DNA from: JAJYSO01 sp964579505
Lineage (GTDB): Bacteria; Bacteroidota; Bacteroidia; Flavobacteriales; Flavobacteriaceae
Length of the DNA stretch: 64,000 bases
Reading direction: 5' to 3'
NCBI GenBank assembly: GCA_964579505.1
Contig: CAZOGC010000002.1
Coordinates: 186,001-250,000 of the forward strand
How positions within the stretch are numbered: the stretch's first letter is position 1; every line of letters begins with the position of its first letter. The translations under genes and the position numbers were made by a program. Positions 1-9,100 of the stretch are shown one piece after another. Below the pieces are notes generated by a model. The model saw only the letters and a list, made by a program, of their open reading frames with translations, was not told where the DNA came from and made no database searches.

Positions 1-1611
1 ATCGCCTCGCTCTACAATTTTTCCACTATTCATCACCAAAAGCTGGTCGGCCATATAGCGCACTACCGCTAAATCGTGTGATATAAAAATGTAGGTAAAT
101 CCGTATTGCGTTTTTAGTCGGTTAAGTAGGTTGAGTACTTGTGCTTGTACCGAAATATCTAGAGCTGAAACAGACTCGTCGCAAATTATCAGTTTAGGGT
201 TTACGGCGATGGTGCGAGCAATGCCGATACGTTGGCGCTGCCCTCCACTAAACTCGTGCGGATAACGGTAAAAATGCGTTTCTTCTAACCCCACTTCTTT
301 TAACAATGCCAATGCTTTTTGTTTGCGTTTGGCAGATGTTTTGTATAACCCGTGTGCACGCATAGGCTCCATAAGGGCATTGCCCACTGAAATACGTGGA
401 TTGAGCGAAGAAAAAGGGTCTTGAAAAATAATTTGAATCTCTTTTCGCAAAGTCCGCATAGCCGAAGCAGAAAGCTTGGTCAGGTCTTTTCCTCTATAAA
501 ATAATTGCCCTGAAGTGGCCGGAGTGAGTTGTAAGATAACATTGCTTAATGTAGATTTTCCACACCCCGATTCGCCTACTAACCCAAGTGTTTCTCCTTC
601 ATATAAATCAAAGCTAACTGCATTAACAGCCTTTACTACGGTAGGATCTTTAAACCAGCCCGGATTAGAAATAAAATCTTTGTGCACGTTAACCACGCGT
701 AACAAAGGTGGTTGCGCGTATATTTTTTGATGGCGTGCTTCTCGCTCACTTTTCTTTTCTACCTCAGCTCGTGCAGATTTTTCAACAAAATCTTTGATAG
801 TGGGTAATTTTTTTAGTCGCTTTTCTCCTGATGGTTTTGAAGCAATGAGTGCTTGTGTATATTCTTCTTGTGGATGGTGAAAAATTTCTTCTACCGTATT
901 TTGCTCTACAATATTGCCGTGATACATTACCACTACCCGATCTGATATTTCAGAAACTAAAGCCAAGTCATGCGAGATAAAAATGACGCTCATCCCGGTT
1001 TCTTGTTGTAGTGATTTTAGCAACAATAAAATTTCTTTTTGTACAGTAACATCTAAGGCCGTAGTTGGTTCATCAGCAATAAGCACTTCCGGTTTGCAAG
1101 CTATGGCCATCGCAATCATTACCCGTTGTTTTTGGCCTCCGCTAATTTGATGTGGATAAGCGCCATAAATAGCTTCAGGGCGCGGTAGCTTCACTTTTTG
1201 AAATAGGGCAATGGTTTCTTGGCTGGCTTCTTTTTTAGAAAGTGTGGTATGTTTTAATAAGATTTCTTGTACTTGTTTTCCGCAGCGCATAGAAGGGTTT
1301 AAAGAGCTCATGGGCTCCTGAAAAATCATGGAGATGGCTTTGCCACGTAGTTGCTGGTATTCCTTTTCAGAAAAAGCGGTTAAATCTTTTCCTTGAAAAG
1401 TTATTTTTCCTTGTGTGATGCGTGCATTTTTGGGGAGTAACCCTAAAACAGCCAAAGTAGAGATAGATTTTCCGGAACCGGATTCGCCTACAATTCCTAG
1501 TATTTCATGTGGGTTAAGATGAAAAGAGATGTGATGAATAACTTCATTTAGTTGCTTCTCATCTTTAAAGGCAACGCTTAATTTTTCAACGTTTAATAGT
1601 TTTTCTTGCAT
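1..1611 (-). CDS. Double-ATPase peptide ABC transporter subunit (partial)
   Basis: This is the ATP-binding component of a dipeptide/oligopeptide/nickel-type importer with two ABC domains fused in one chain. The 537 visible residues start at ATG 1609-1611 and run off the left edge, so the C-terminal end is missing. Domain 1 has Walker A GESGSGKS (about residues 42-49) and signature SGGQKQR; domain 2 has Walker A GESGCGKS (about 344) and signature SGGQRQR with a following Walker B. Two oligopeptide-type ATPases (DppD+DppF order) fused head to tail is a common arrangement in Bacteroidota. Membrane and substrate-binding subunits are not in the window, so the substrate is unknown. The exonuclease gene ends 9 bp upstream of its start, and the two may be co-transcribed. 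Confidence 0.93.
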   Translation of the reverse strand, partial: MQEKLLNVEKLSVAFKDEKQLNEVIHHISFHLNPHEILGIVGESGSGKSISTLAVLGLLPKNARITQGKITFQGKDLTAFSEKEYQQLRGKAISMIFQEPMSSLNPSMRCGKQVQEILLKHTTLSKKEASQETIALFQKVKLPRPEAIYGAYPHQISGGQKQRVMIAMAIACKPEVLIADEPTTALDVTVQKEILLLLKSLQQETGMSVIFISHDLALVSEISDRVVVMYHGNIVEQNTVEEIFHHPQEEYTQALIASKPSGEKRLKKLPTIKDFVEKSARAEVEKKSEREARHQKIYAQPPLLRVVNVHKDFISNPGWFKDPTVVKAVNAVSFDLYEGETLGLVGESGCGKSTLSNVILQLTPATSGQLFYRGKDLTKLSASAMRTLRKEIQIIFQDPFSSLNPRISVGNALMEPMRAHGLYKTSAKRKQKALALLKEVGLEETHFYRYPHEFSGGQRQRIGIARTIAVNPKLIICDESVSALDISVQAQVLNLLNRLKTQYGFTYIFISHDLAVVRYMADQLLVMNSGKIVERGD

Positions 1612-1620
1612 ACAGTCCTT

Positions 1621-2337
1621 TTAAACAGATACGATTTCATCGGGTTTTAATAAAGGTTCTTGACGTAAGCGCAATAAGATTTGGGCCACGGCCAATACGT
1701 CTTTTTCACAATATACCGCTATGCGTTTTACGTTGTGCTCTTTGTAAAAAACTTCGCGTACTTGGCTACCATCAATGTCGTCTTTAGGAGAAGGTATGTT
1801 TAAGATTTTTGTCATTAGTTTTAAAGAAGTGTAGTGTTTATAATCGCCAAACTTCCATAATTCTAACGTATCTAAGTGTGGAACTTCCCACGGTTTTTTT
1901 CCGAATAAATCTAATTTTTTGGGTAATGCTATTTGATGAATGAGCATACGCCGAGCAATGTATGGAAAGTCAAATTCTTTACCATTATGAGCACAAAGTA
2001 GGTGCTTAGCTTGATAAAAATGTGTTTCTAAGAGTTGTTTAAAGCTGTTTAAGAGTTGAGGCTCATCTCCCGTAAAACTCGTTAAACGAAATTGCCTCTG
2101 CGCGTCTTTTTCGTTAAAATAACCGACAGATATACAGACTATTTTTCCAAATTCTGCCCAAATCCCTGCATGGGTATAAAATTCTTCCGGCGTAAATTCA
2201 TCTTTGCGTTTATAGGCTGTTTTATCTTCCCATAAGGTTTTTTTTTCTGTGTCTAGCTCAGCGTATGAAGCATATTCGGGTACGGTCTCTATATCGAGAA
2301 AAAGAATATTTTCTAGCCTTAATTTTTTTAGCGACAT
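1621..2337 (-). CDS. DnaQ-like 3'-5' exonuclease (PolB-exonuclease related)
   Basis: This 238-residue protein belongs to the predicted 3'-5' exonucleases related to the PolB proofreading domain. The DEDDy residues are visible: DIETVP near residues 15-20 (motif I), HNGKEFDFPYIARR in the middle (motif II, with FD), and YCEKDV near residues 209-214 (motif III, YxxxD). The fold is RNase H-like and would use two metal ions. It is a stand-alone nuclease with no polymerase domain. The physiological substrate of this family is not established. It lies just upstream of the double ABC ATPase gene on the same strand. Confidence 0.85.
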   Translation of the reverse strand: MSLKKLRLENILFLDIETVPEYASYAELDTEKKTLWEDKTAYKRKDEFTPEEFYTHAGIWAEFGKIVCISVGYFNEKDAQRQFRLTSFTGDEPQLLNSFKQLLETHFYQAKHLLCAHNGKEFDFPYIARRMLIHQIALPKKLDLFGKKPWEVPHLDTLELWKFGDYKHYTSLKLMTKILNIPSPKDDIDGSQVREVFYKEHNVKRIAVYCEKDVLAVAQILLRLRQEPLLKPDEIVSV

Positions 2338-2481
2338 ACCGGTCTTATTTTAAGGGAAGGTACAAAGAAAATAAATGGGTATAAAAAATATTTTGACTGA
2401 ATACAAGTCCTGAGCAGTTTATTGAGTAAATCGCTTATAATCTCCTGACTTATTTTTGCGAAGATAGTGTTGTCATTTTAT

Positions 2482-2511
2482 TTTGAAAGCAGGCATTTCC
2501 GGTTACCTTTG
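2482..2511 (+). promoter_or_regulatory. Consensus flavobacterial promoter with no downstream gene on its strand
   Basis: TTTG at 2482-2485 is followed 18 bp later by TACCTTTG at 2504-2511, an exact match to TTG-N17-23-TAnnTTTG. The expected start is about 2517, reading toward ogt in the antisense direction. The only reading frame directly after it is an 8-codon one beginning at 2532. The rest of the 2338-2596 gap shows no other gene. The promoter may make an antisense or small RNA, or be the remains of a lost gene. Confidence 0.5.
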
Positions 2512-2596
2512 TGTTGAAATATACTAACCTAATGACCCCCCTCAAATTCTTCTTATAAAATAAAAATGTATGTTTAGAAACGAGTTTAGTACCGTT

Positions 2597-3076
2597 CTAA
2601 AACAGACTGGGAGGTAAAACCCCTTCGTGAGTTAGCAGCCATTCTTTTCTCCATAACCCACCACCGTAGCCGGTTAATGAACCATCTTTTCCGATAACCC
2701 GATGACAGGGTATCACGATGCTAATAGGGTTTTTGCCATTAGCGGAGGCTACAGCTCTAATTGCCTTTATATCGCCCAGTTGTTGAGCAAATGCGGAATA
2801 AGATAATGTTTTGCCATAAGGGATTTGAAGCAATCCTTTCCACACGCGTTGCTGAAAAGGAGTACCTTGTGGGTTTAAGGGAAGCGAGAAATGTTTCAAC
2901 GTTCCCTTAAAATACGCTTTTAATTGTTGTATTGCTTCCAAGAGTACAGGATGAAGGTCAGCGTAGTCGTTTGTAGGTAAATCTTGAGTATGAAAAGAAA
3001 TTTCGGTTATCCCTTCGTCGTTTCCGGCAATTAGAAGGGGTTTTATAGGGCTGGCTATGACTGTTTGTTCAATCAC
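2597..3076 (-). CDS. ogt: Methylated-DNA--protein-cysteine methyltransferase
   Basis: This is a suicide DNA repair protein that moves the alkyl group from O6-methylguanine to its own cysteine. The 159 residues contain the acceptor motif PCHRV (Cys about 124), preceded by the helix-turn-helix region FQQRVWKGLLQIPYGKTLSY and followed by GYGGGLWRKEWLL, all typical of Ogt/MGMT. There is no AdaA-like domain. The start is GTG, and its GTGA overlaps the stop of the DUF4296 gene, indicating translational coupling within the operon pyrC-DUF4296-ogt. The consensus promoter at 2482-2511 reads toward it in antisense. Confidence 0.93.
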   Translation of the reverse strand: MIEQTVIASPIKPLLIAGNDEGITEISFHTQDLPTNDYADLHPVLLEAIQQLKAYFKGTLKHFSLPLNPQGTPFQQRVWKGLLQIPYGKTLSYSAFAQQLGDIKAIRAVASANGKNPISIVIPCHRVIGKDGSLTGYGGGLWRKEWLLTHEGVLPPSLF

Positions 3077-3510
3077 TTTAATTGTAAAGGTTTTTTTTGG
3101 AGCTCTTTTAAAGCCTTCTGCCCTTCTTCTTTTCGCTCTTTTTCTCGTTGTTCGTTTTCTTTAGAGTTTAAGGTATACAAGCTGTCATTTTCTTTCTGTA
3201 ACTCATTTATTACTTGCTCGTAAATGCGTTTATTTATTTTAAAGTGCTGTGCATAGTAGGCATTACTCTGCACTAACTGTAAGCTATCTATATTATATTT
3301 TTTAAAAACGAGTGTTTTTGCATTGACCTTGCGTTCTTTGTATTTTCTCATACTTAAACTCATGGTTGCATTTATTTTAGATAAATCTACTAGCACCTTT
3401 ACCATCTTTTTCTCCGGAATAAGGTGTTTAGGTTTAGGCATATCTTTAGTGTCCTGACATCCTATCATCAAGAGACCACACGCTATTAATATAAGGTTTT
3501 TATAGTGCAT
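3073..3510 (-). CDS. DUF4296 lipoprotein
   Basis: This 145-residue protein has a lipoprotein signal peptide (hydrophobic stretch ending in MIGC, Cys about 18), then LIPEKKMVKVLVDL, the characteristic start of the Bacteroidota DUF4296 family. The C-terminal third is a highly charged Glu/Lys-rich helix ending in basic residues. It is probably periplasmic and membrane-anchored. The function of the family is unknown. It overlaps pyrC by 1 nt (TAATG) and ogt by 4 nt, so the three are coupled in one message. Confidence 0.85.
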   Translation of the reverse strand: MHYKNLILIACGLLMIGCQDTKDMPKPKHLIPEKKMVKVLVDLSKINATMSLSMRKYKERKVNAKTLVFKKYNIDSLQLVQSNAYYAQHFKINKRIYEQVINELQKENDSLYTLNSKENEQREKERKEEGQKALKELQKKPLQLK

Positions 3511-4853
3511 TAATTATCAAAGGTTAGCCGTTGGGCACTACGCTCAACTCGAGGAAACTTAAAGTTTTCGTAAACCAATTGTCCGTTTACAAAGGTGTGT
3601 GTGATACGCGATTTAAAAGTTGTTTTCTCAAAAGGAGACCATCCGCACTTGTAAAAAATATTATCTTTTTTTACGGTCCACGGAGCGTTCAGATCTACTA
3701 AACACAAATCGGCTTTATATCCTTCGCGAATGAACCCCCGTTTTTCTATACGGAATAATATAGCCGGGTTATGGCACATTTTTTTGACAATCTTTTCGAG
3801 TGAAATTTGTCCGCGGTGATAAAACTCTAACATTGCCGGAAGCAGGTGTTGTTCTAAGGGGCCACCGCTTGGAGCTTTGGTATATACTTGGTCTTTTTCG
3901 GCCAATGTATGCGGGGCGTGATCAGAGCCAATGGTGTCTATGGTATCATTTAAAAGCCCTTGTAACAATCCCTTTTGGTCGGCTGCTGTTTTAATAGACG
4001 GATTCCATTTAATGTGTGTGCCTAATTTTTTGTAATCGGCTTCATTAAACCACAAGTGATGCACACAGACTTCTCCGGTTATTTTTTTGTCTTTTAGAGG
4101 CTTTTTATGTTGAAAAAGATTGAGCTCTTTGGCGGTTGAAAGGTGTAAGACATGCAAGCGGGCTCCTGTTCTTTTGGCACGATCTACGGTAACGGAAGTA
4201 GAAAGGTAACAAGCTTCTTCACTGCGTATTTTAGCGTGTAATTCAATCGGAATAGTATCTCCATATTGGGCTTTGTAGGTTTCTAAATTACGGTGAATGG
4301 TATCTTGATCTTCACAATGTGTAGCAATCAAAACAGGACTATTTTCAAAAATAGCATCTAGGGTTTCTTCGTCATCAACCAGCATGTTACCGGTAGAACA
4401 GCCTAAAAATAATTTTACACCCGGAACGGTTTTAGGATCTAATTTTTTAATTTCTTCTAAATTGTCGTTGGCTCCTCCAAACATAAAAGAATAATTAGCG
4501 TAAGAAGATTGTGCTGCTAAGGCAAATTTGTCTTCTAATAAAGCTATGGTGGTAGCTGGCGGAATGGTGTTGGGCATTTCTATAAAAGAAGTTACACCGC
4601 CCGAAATAGCTGCTTTAGAACCCGTTTCTATGGTAGCCTTATGGGTTAAACCGGGCTCTCTAAAATGAACGTGTTCATCAATTACCCCCGGGAAAAGGTA
4701 TTTTCCTTCCGCATCAATTACCTTTACATCGTTTGATTTTACACTGATAATATTGTCAATCTTTACAATGGTATCTCCTTCTATATAGACCTCACCATGA
4801 AAGATTTTTCCTTCATTAACAATCTTCGCATTTTTAATCAGTACCTTTTTCAT
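3510..4853 (-). CDS. pyrC: Dihydroorotase
   Basis: This cytosolic amidohydrolase cyclises N-carbamoyl-aspartate to dihydroorotate in pyrimidine synthesis. The 447 residues contain the metal-binding motif DEHVHFREPG (His61, His63), a lysine ligand region around VPGVKLFLG, THCED, and GSDHAPHT, which carries the catalytic aspartate. The length and motifs match class I dihydroorotases (PyrC/AllB superfamily); allantoinase is less likely given the FREPG motif and the context. It overlaps the upstream glycosyltransferase by 4 nt (ATGA) and the downstream DUF4296 gene by 1 nt. Confidence 0.93.
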   Translation of the reverse strand: MKKVLIKNAKIVNEGKIFHGEVYIEGDTIVKIDNIISVKSNDVKVIDAEGKYLFPGVIDEHVHFREPGLTHKATIETGSKAAISGGVTSFIEMPNTIPPATTIALLEDKFALAAQSSYANYSFMFGGANDNLEEIKKLDPKTVPGVKLFLGCSTGNMLVDDEETLDAIFENSPVLIATHCEDQDTIHRNLETYKAQYGDTIPIELHAKIRSEEACYLSTSVTVDRAKRTGARLHVLHLSTAKELNLFQHKKPLKDKKITGEVCVHHLWFNEADYKKLGTHIKWNPSIKTAADQKGLLQGLLNDTIDTIGSDHAPHTLAEKDQVYTKAPSGGPLEQHLLPAMLEFYHRGQISLEKIVKKMCHNPAILFRIEKRGFIREGYKADLCLVDLNAPWTVKKDNIFYKCGWSPFEKTTFKSRITHTFVNGQLVYENFKFPRVERSAQRLTFDN

Positions 4854-5578
4854 GCTCTTTTTCTAAATAAACTTTTCATTTTCATTCTGATAACCCCAAA
4901 GAAAGCTTCCGAAAAAATTCCGGAACTCATTTTAGAGGTTCCTTTTATGCGGTTCGTAAATACTATTGGAATTTCGGTAATGCGAAACCCGAGTAATTTA
5001 GCCTTGAATTTCATCTCTATTTGAAATGCGTAGCCTACAAATTGTATCTTGTCTAAGTCTATTTTTTCGAGTACACGCCTGCGGTAGCACACAAATCCGG
5101 CGGTGGCATCGTGTACATTGAGTCCGGTAATAAATTTTACATATTTTGAAGCAAACCACGACAACAATACGCGCCGCATTGGCCAGTATATAACGTTTAT
5201 ACCTGAGCAATACCGCGAGCCAATTACCACATCAGAATCGCCTCTTGAGCAGTCATAGAGTCTCCTTAAATCTTTTGGATTGTGTGAAAAATCTGCATCC
5301 ATCTCAAAGATATACTCATAGTGACGCTCTAAGGCCCATTTAAATCCGTGGATATAAGCGGTACCTAATCCTGCTTTTTCTTTTCGAATTTCTAAGAAAA
5401 GCGTTTCCGGAAATTCGTTTTGTAGCGCTTGCACTTTTTGTGCGGTGCCATCAGGTGAGTTGTCATCTACAATTAAAAGGTGAAATCCAATAGACTGTGA
5501 AAATATTTTACGTACAATACGCTCAATATTTTCTATCTCGTTATAGGTTGGAATGATGACCAGCCGATTTTCACACAT
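4850..5578 (-). CDS. Polyprenol monophosphomannose synthase-like glycosyltransferase
   Basis: This family 2 glycosyltransferase of 242 residues resembles dolichol/polyprenol-phosphate mannose synthases. VIIPTYNEIENI near the N-terminus and VDDNSPDGT (about residues 38-46) form the nucleotide-binding part; DADFSHNP (about 95) carries the metal-binding aspartates, and GSRYCSG and DATAGFVCYRR are also typical of Dpm1. There are no C-terminal membrane helices, so it is probably peripheral. It is the first gene of the four-gene operon with pyrC, DUF4296 and ogt. Confidence 0.88.
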   Translation of the reverse strand: MCENRLVIIPTYNEIENIERIVRKIFSQSIGFHLLIVDDNSPDGTAQKVQALQNEFPETLFLEIRKEKAGLGTAYIHGFKWALERHYEYIFEMDADFSHNPKDLRRLYDCSRGDSDVVIGSRYCSGINVIYWPMRRVLLSWFASKYVKFITGLNVHDATAGFVCYRRRVLEKIDLDKIQFVGYAFQIEMKFKAKLLGFRITEIPIVFTNRIKGTSKMSSGIFSEAFFGVIRMKMKSLFRKRA

Positions 5579-5716
5579 CTTTTATATTCCTAAATTACAG
5601 ACGAAAGTAAGGTTTACCTTCAAAAAATTCAAAAAAAGGGGTCTAAAATGAACCCCTTTTCACTATTTTTTTGTGTATAAACAAATAGTTTGCGGTGTCA
5701 ATTTAAATAGACAGCG

Positions 5717-6106
5717 CTACTTTTGCATATTTTTAGCCTCAATACTCAAAGTGGCATGAGGCACCAAACGCAAACGTTCTTTGCTAATTAGTTTTCCGGT
5801 CACCCGGCAAATACCATACGATTTATTTTCAATGCGAATAAGCGCACTTTTTAAATCGCGAATAAAACGTTCTTGGCGAAGGGCCAGCTGGTTGTTGGCT
5901 TCACGGCTCATAGTCTTACTTCCTTCATCAAAAGATTTAAAAGTAGGAGCGGTGTCGTCAGTTCCATTATAACTTCCATTTTTATAGGCGCTTTCATACA
6001 ATTCAAGCTGCTTTTCAGCTTTGCGCATTTTCTCTTCAATGATGGCTCTGAATTCTTCCAGCTCTTCATCGGTATAACGCTCTTTGAGCTCTCTTGTCTT
6101 TTTCAT
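5717..6106 (-). CDS. TraR/DksA-like regulator with degenerate zinc finger
   Basis: This 129-residue protein has the DksA layout: an N-terminal coiled coil (about residues 1-75, with LEEFRAIIEEKMRKAEKQLE) followed by the RNA polymerase-binding globular part at LALRQERFIRDLKSALIRIENKSYGIC. The canonical four-cysteine zinc finger is reduced to a single cysteine in YGICRVTGKLISKERL. This form is usual in Flavobacteriia and suggests a zinc-independent fold. It probably acts in the RNA polymerase secondary channel. It lies 5 bp downstream of ileS and is likely co-transcribed with it. Confidence 0.88.
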   Translation of the reverse strand: MKKTRELKERYTDEELEEFRAIIEEKMRKAEKQLELYESAYKNGSYNGTDDTAPTFKSFDEGSKTMSREANNQLALRQERFIRDLKSALIRIENKSYGICRVTGKLISKERLRLVPHATLSIEAKNMQK

Positions 6107-6111
6107 CCTGA

Positions 6112-9100
6112 TTAATTAATATGTTTTTCTAAGGCTAACTGCGTGTGTACCTCGTCAAATTCAACGGCTACACCATTTTCTATATTGTCTACCAAATCGA
6201 GTGATTGTGATAGCGTTTCATTTTTAATATAAAGTAAGTTTTTAGCCACAGCATCTTCTACAATGCCGTCTTTTTTAATTTTTAAGTTAATGTGATCGGT
6301 AACTTCTAGCTGGGCATCCTTTCGTAAATTTTGAATACGATTTACCAACTCTCGGGCAATACCTTCACGTTTTAAATCTTCATCTATTTCAATGTCTAAA
6401 GCTACGGTTAAATCGCCATTAGAAGCTACTAACCACCCTTCAATATCTTCTGAAGTTATTTCTACTTCATTTAGCTGTAAGGTAGTCATTTCTCCGTTAA
6501 TTTCAATAGAAATTTCTCCGGTTGTTTCTATTTTTTGAATGTCTTTAGCTTCAAACTGTTGAAAAGCAGCAGACACTTGTTTCATCGCTTTTCCGAACCT
6601 TGGCCCCAATTTTTTAAAATTAGGTTTAATGGTTTTTACTAAGATTCCGGAAGTATCGTCAATCAACTCAATTTCTTTTACATTGATTTCTGATTTAATC
6701 AAATCGGCTACCGCTTCAATTTCAGCTTTTACATTTTCTTCTAACACCGGAATCATGATGCGTTTTAATGGTTGGCGCACTTTTATTTTCTCTTTTTTAC
6801 GCAAGGACAGTGCCAAAGAAGAAATGCGTTGTGCGAGCTCCATACGTCGTTCTAAAGAAACGTCTATTTGAGCATTATCTTGTGTTGGAAAATCAGTTAG
6901 ATGTACACTTTCCCATTTTTCTTTTTTTATGGTACTGCTTAAATCGCGGTAAAGCTTGTCCATATAGAAAGGAGCAATGGGTGCCCCGAGCTTTGCTACC
7001 GTAATTAAGCAGGTATACAAAGTTTGATAAGCGGCTGTTTTATCTTCGGTTTCTTTAGAAGGTTTCCAAAAACGTCGCCGGCTTAATCTTACGTACCAGT
7101 TACTTAGATTTTCCTGTACAAAATCAGTTATAGCGCGTGCAGCTTTGGTAGGCTCGTAATCCGCATAATAGCTGTCCACTTTTCCGATAAGTGTATGTAA
7201 TTCAGACAAAATCCAACGGTCTATTTCCGGACGGTCTTTTACCGGAATTTCTTTATTTGAATAGGTAAACCCATCAATGTTGGCATAAAGCGCAAAGAAA
7301 GAATATGTATTGTATAAGGTGCCAAAGAATTTTCGACTTGCTTCCCCAATGCCTTCACTATCAAATTTGAGGTTATCCCACGGGTTGGCGTTTGAAATCA
7401 TATACCAACGGGTGGCATCCGGACCGTATTTTGCCAAGGTTTTAAACGGATCGACGGCATTGCCTTTTCGCTTAGACATTTTTTGGCCGTTTTTGTCGAG
7501 TACCAATCCGTTAGAAACTACATTTTTATACGCTACGTGATCAAAAATCATGGTGGCAATGGCGTGTAGGGTGTAAAACCATCCGCGGGTTTGATCGACG
7601 CCTTCTGCAATAAAATCGGCAACTAAACCTTGTTGATCTTCTTTGGGTTTAGAAAAAGGCCAGTGCCATTGTGCATATGGCATAGAACCGGAATCAAACC
7701 AAACGTCTATCAAATCTGGTTCGCGTTTCATCGGTTTTCCTGAAGGAGAAACAAGCGTAATTTTGTCGACTACGTTTTTATGCAAATCTACGGTGTCGTA
7801 GTTTTCATCACTCATGTCACCTACGCTGAAGTCGGCATATAAATCTTTTTTCATAAAACCTGCTGCTACGGCCTTTTTCATTTCGGCTTTTAGCTCGGCT
7901 ATAGAACCAATAATAATTTCTTCTTTGCCGTCTTCTGTGCGCCAGATAGGTAACGGAGTTCCCCAAAATCTAGAGCGCGATAAATTCCAATCGTTTGCAT
8001 TGGCTAGCCAGTTGCCAAAACGACCTTCACCGGTAGATTGAGGTTTCCAGTTAATGGTTTTATTTAATGCCACCATGCGTTCTCTTATGGCGGTAGCTTT
8101 AATAAACCAAGAATCTAATGGGTAGTATAAAATAGGTTTATCGGTACGCCAGCAGTTGGGGTAGCTGTGTTTATATTTTTCAACGTGAAAGGCTTTGTTT
8201 TCTTCTTTTAGCTGAATAGCTAGTTCTACATCAACTGATTTTTCAGGAGCCTTTCCGTCTTCGTAATATTCATTTTTTACATATTTTCCGGCATATTCAG
8301 CCATTTCTTTACGAAAACGCCCTTGTAAATCAACTAAAGGAACCAAGTTGTCGTTCTCATCGCGTACAAGCATAGGGGGTACTCCGGCGGCCTTAGCTAC
8401 TTGTGCATCATCTGCCCCAAAAGTAGGAGCGGTGTGTACAATTCCGGTACCATCTTCTGTGGTTACAAAGTCTCCTGAAATGACTTGAAAAGCATTTTCA
8501 GGATGTTCTGCCGGCAAGGCATAGGTAAGTAGTTGTTCATAGCGAATGCCTACTAAATCAACCCCTTTGCAGGTATCAGCTATCCAATAGGGAATGGCTT
8601 TGTCTTCCGGTTGATAGCTTTTGAGTGCAGCTTCCTCTTCAACTTGGGTAAATTTTCTTCCAAAATTGGCGGTCACTAAATCTTTAGCCAGAATAACCGT
8701 AATAGGAGCAAACGTGTATTGATTGTACGTTTTTACAACCACATAATCTATCTTTTTGCCCACAGTTAATGCCGTGTTTGATGGGAGTGTCCACGGGGTG
8801 GTTGTCCAGGCAATGAGATAAAGGTTATCGTACTTTTTGAGTTTTTCGGGTAATGACTCTTTTTTGGCTTTAAACTGCGCGGTTACGGTGGTATCGGTTA
8901 CATCTTGATAAGTGCCCGGTTGGTTAAGTTCGTGAGAACTCAAACCGGTACCGGCTTTAGGAGAGTAAGGCTGAATAGTATAGCCTTTATACATTAAACC
9001 CTTTTTGTATATTTCGGCAAGCAAGTACCAAATACTTTCCATATACTTGGATTTGTAGGTGATATAGGGATCTTCCATATCTACCCAGTATCCCATTTTA

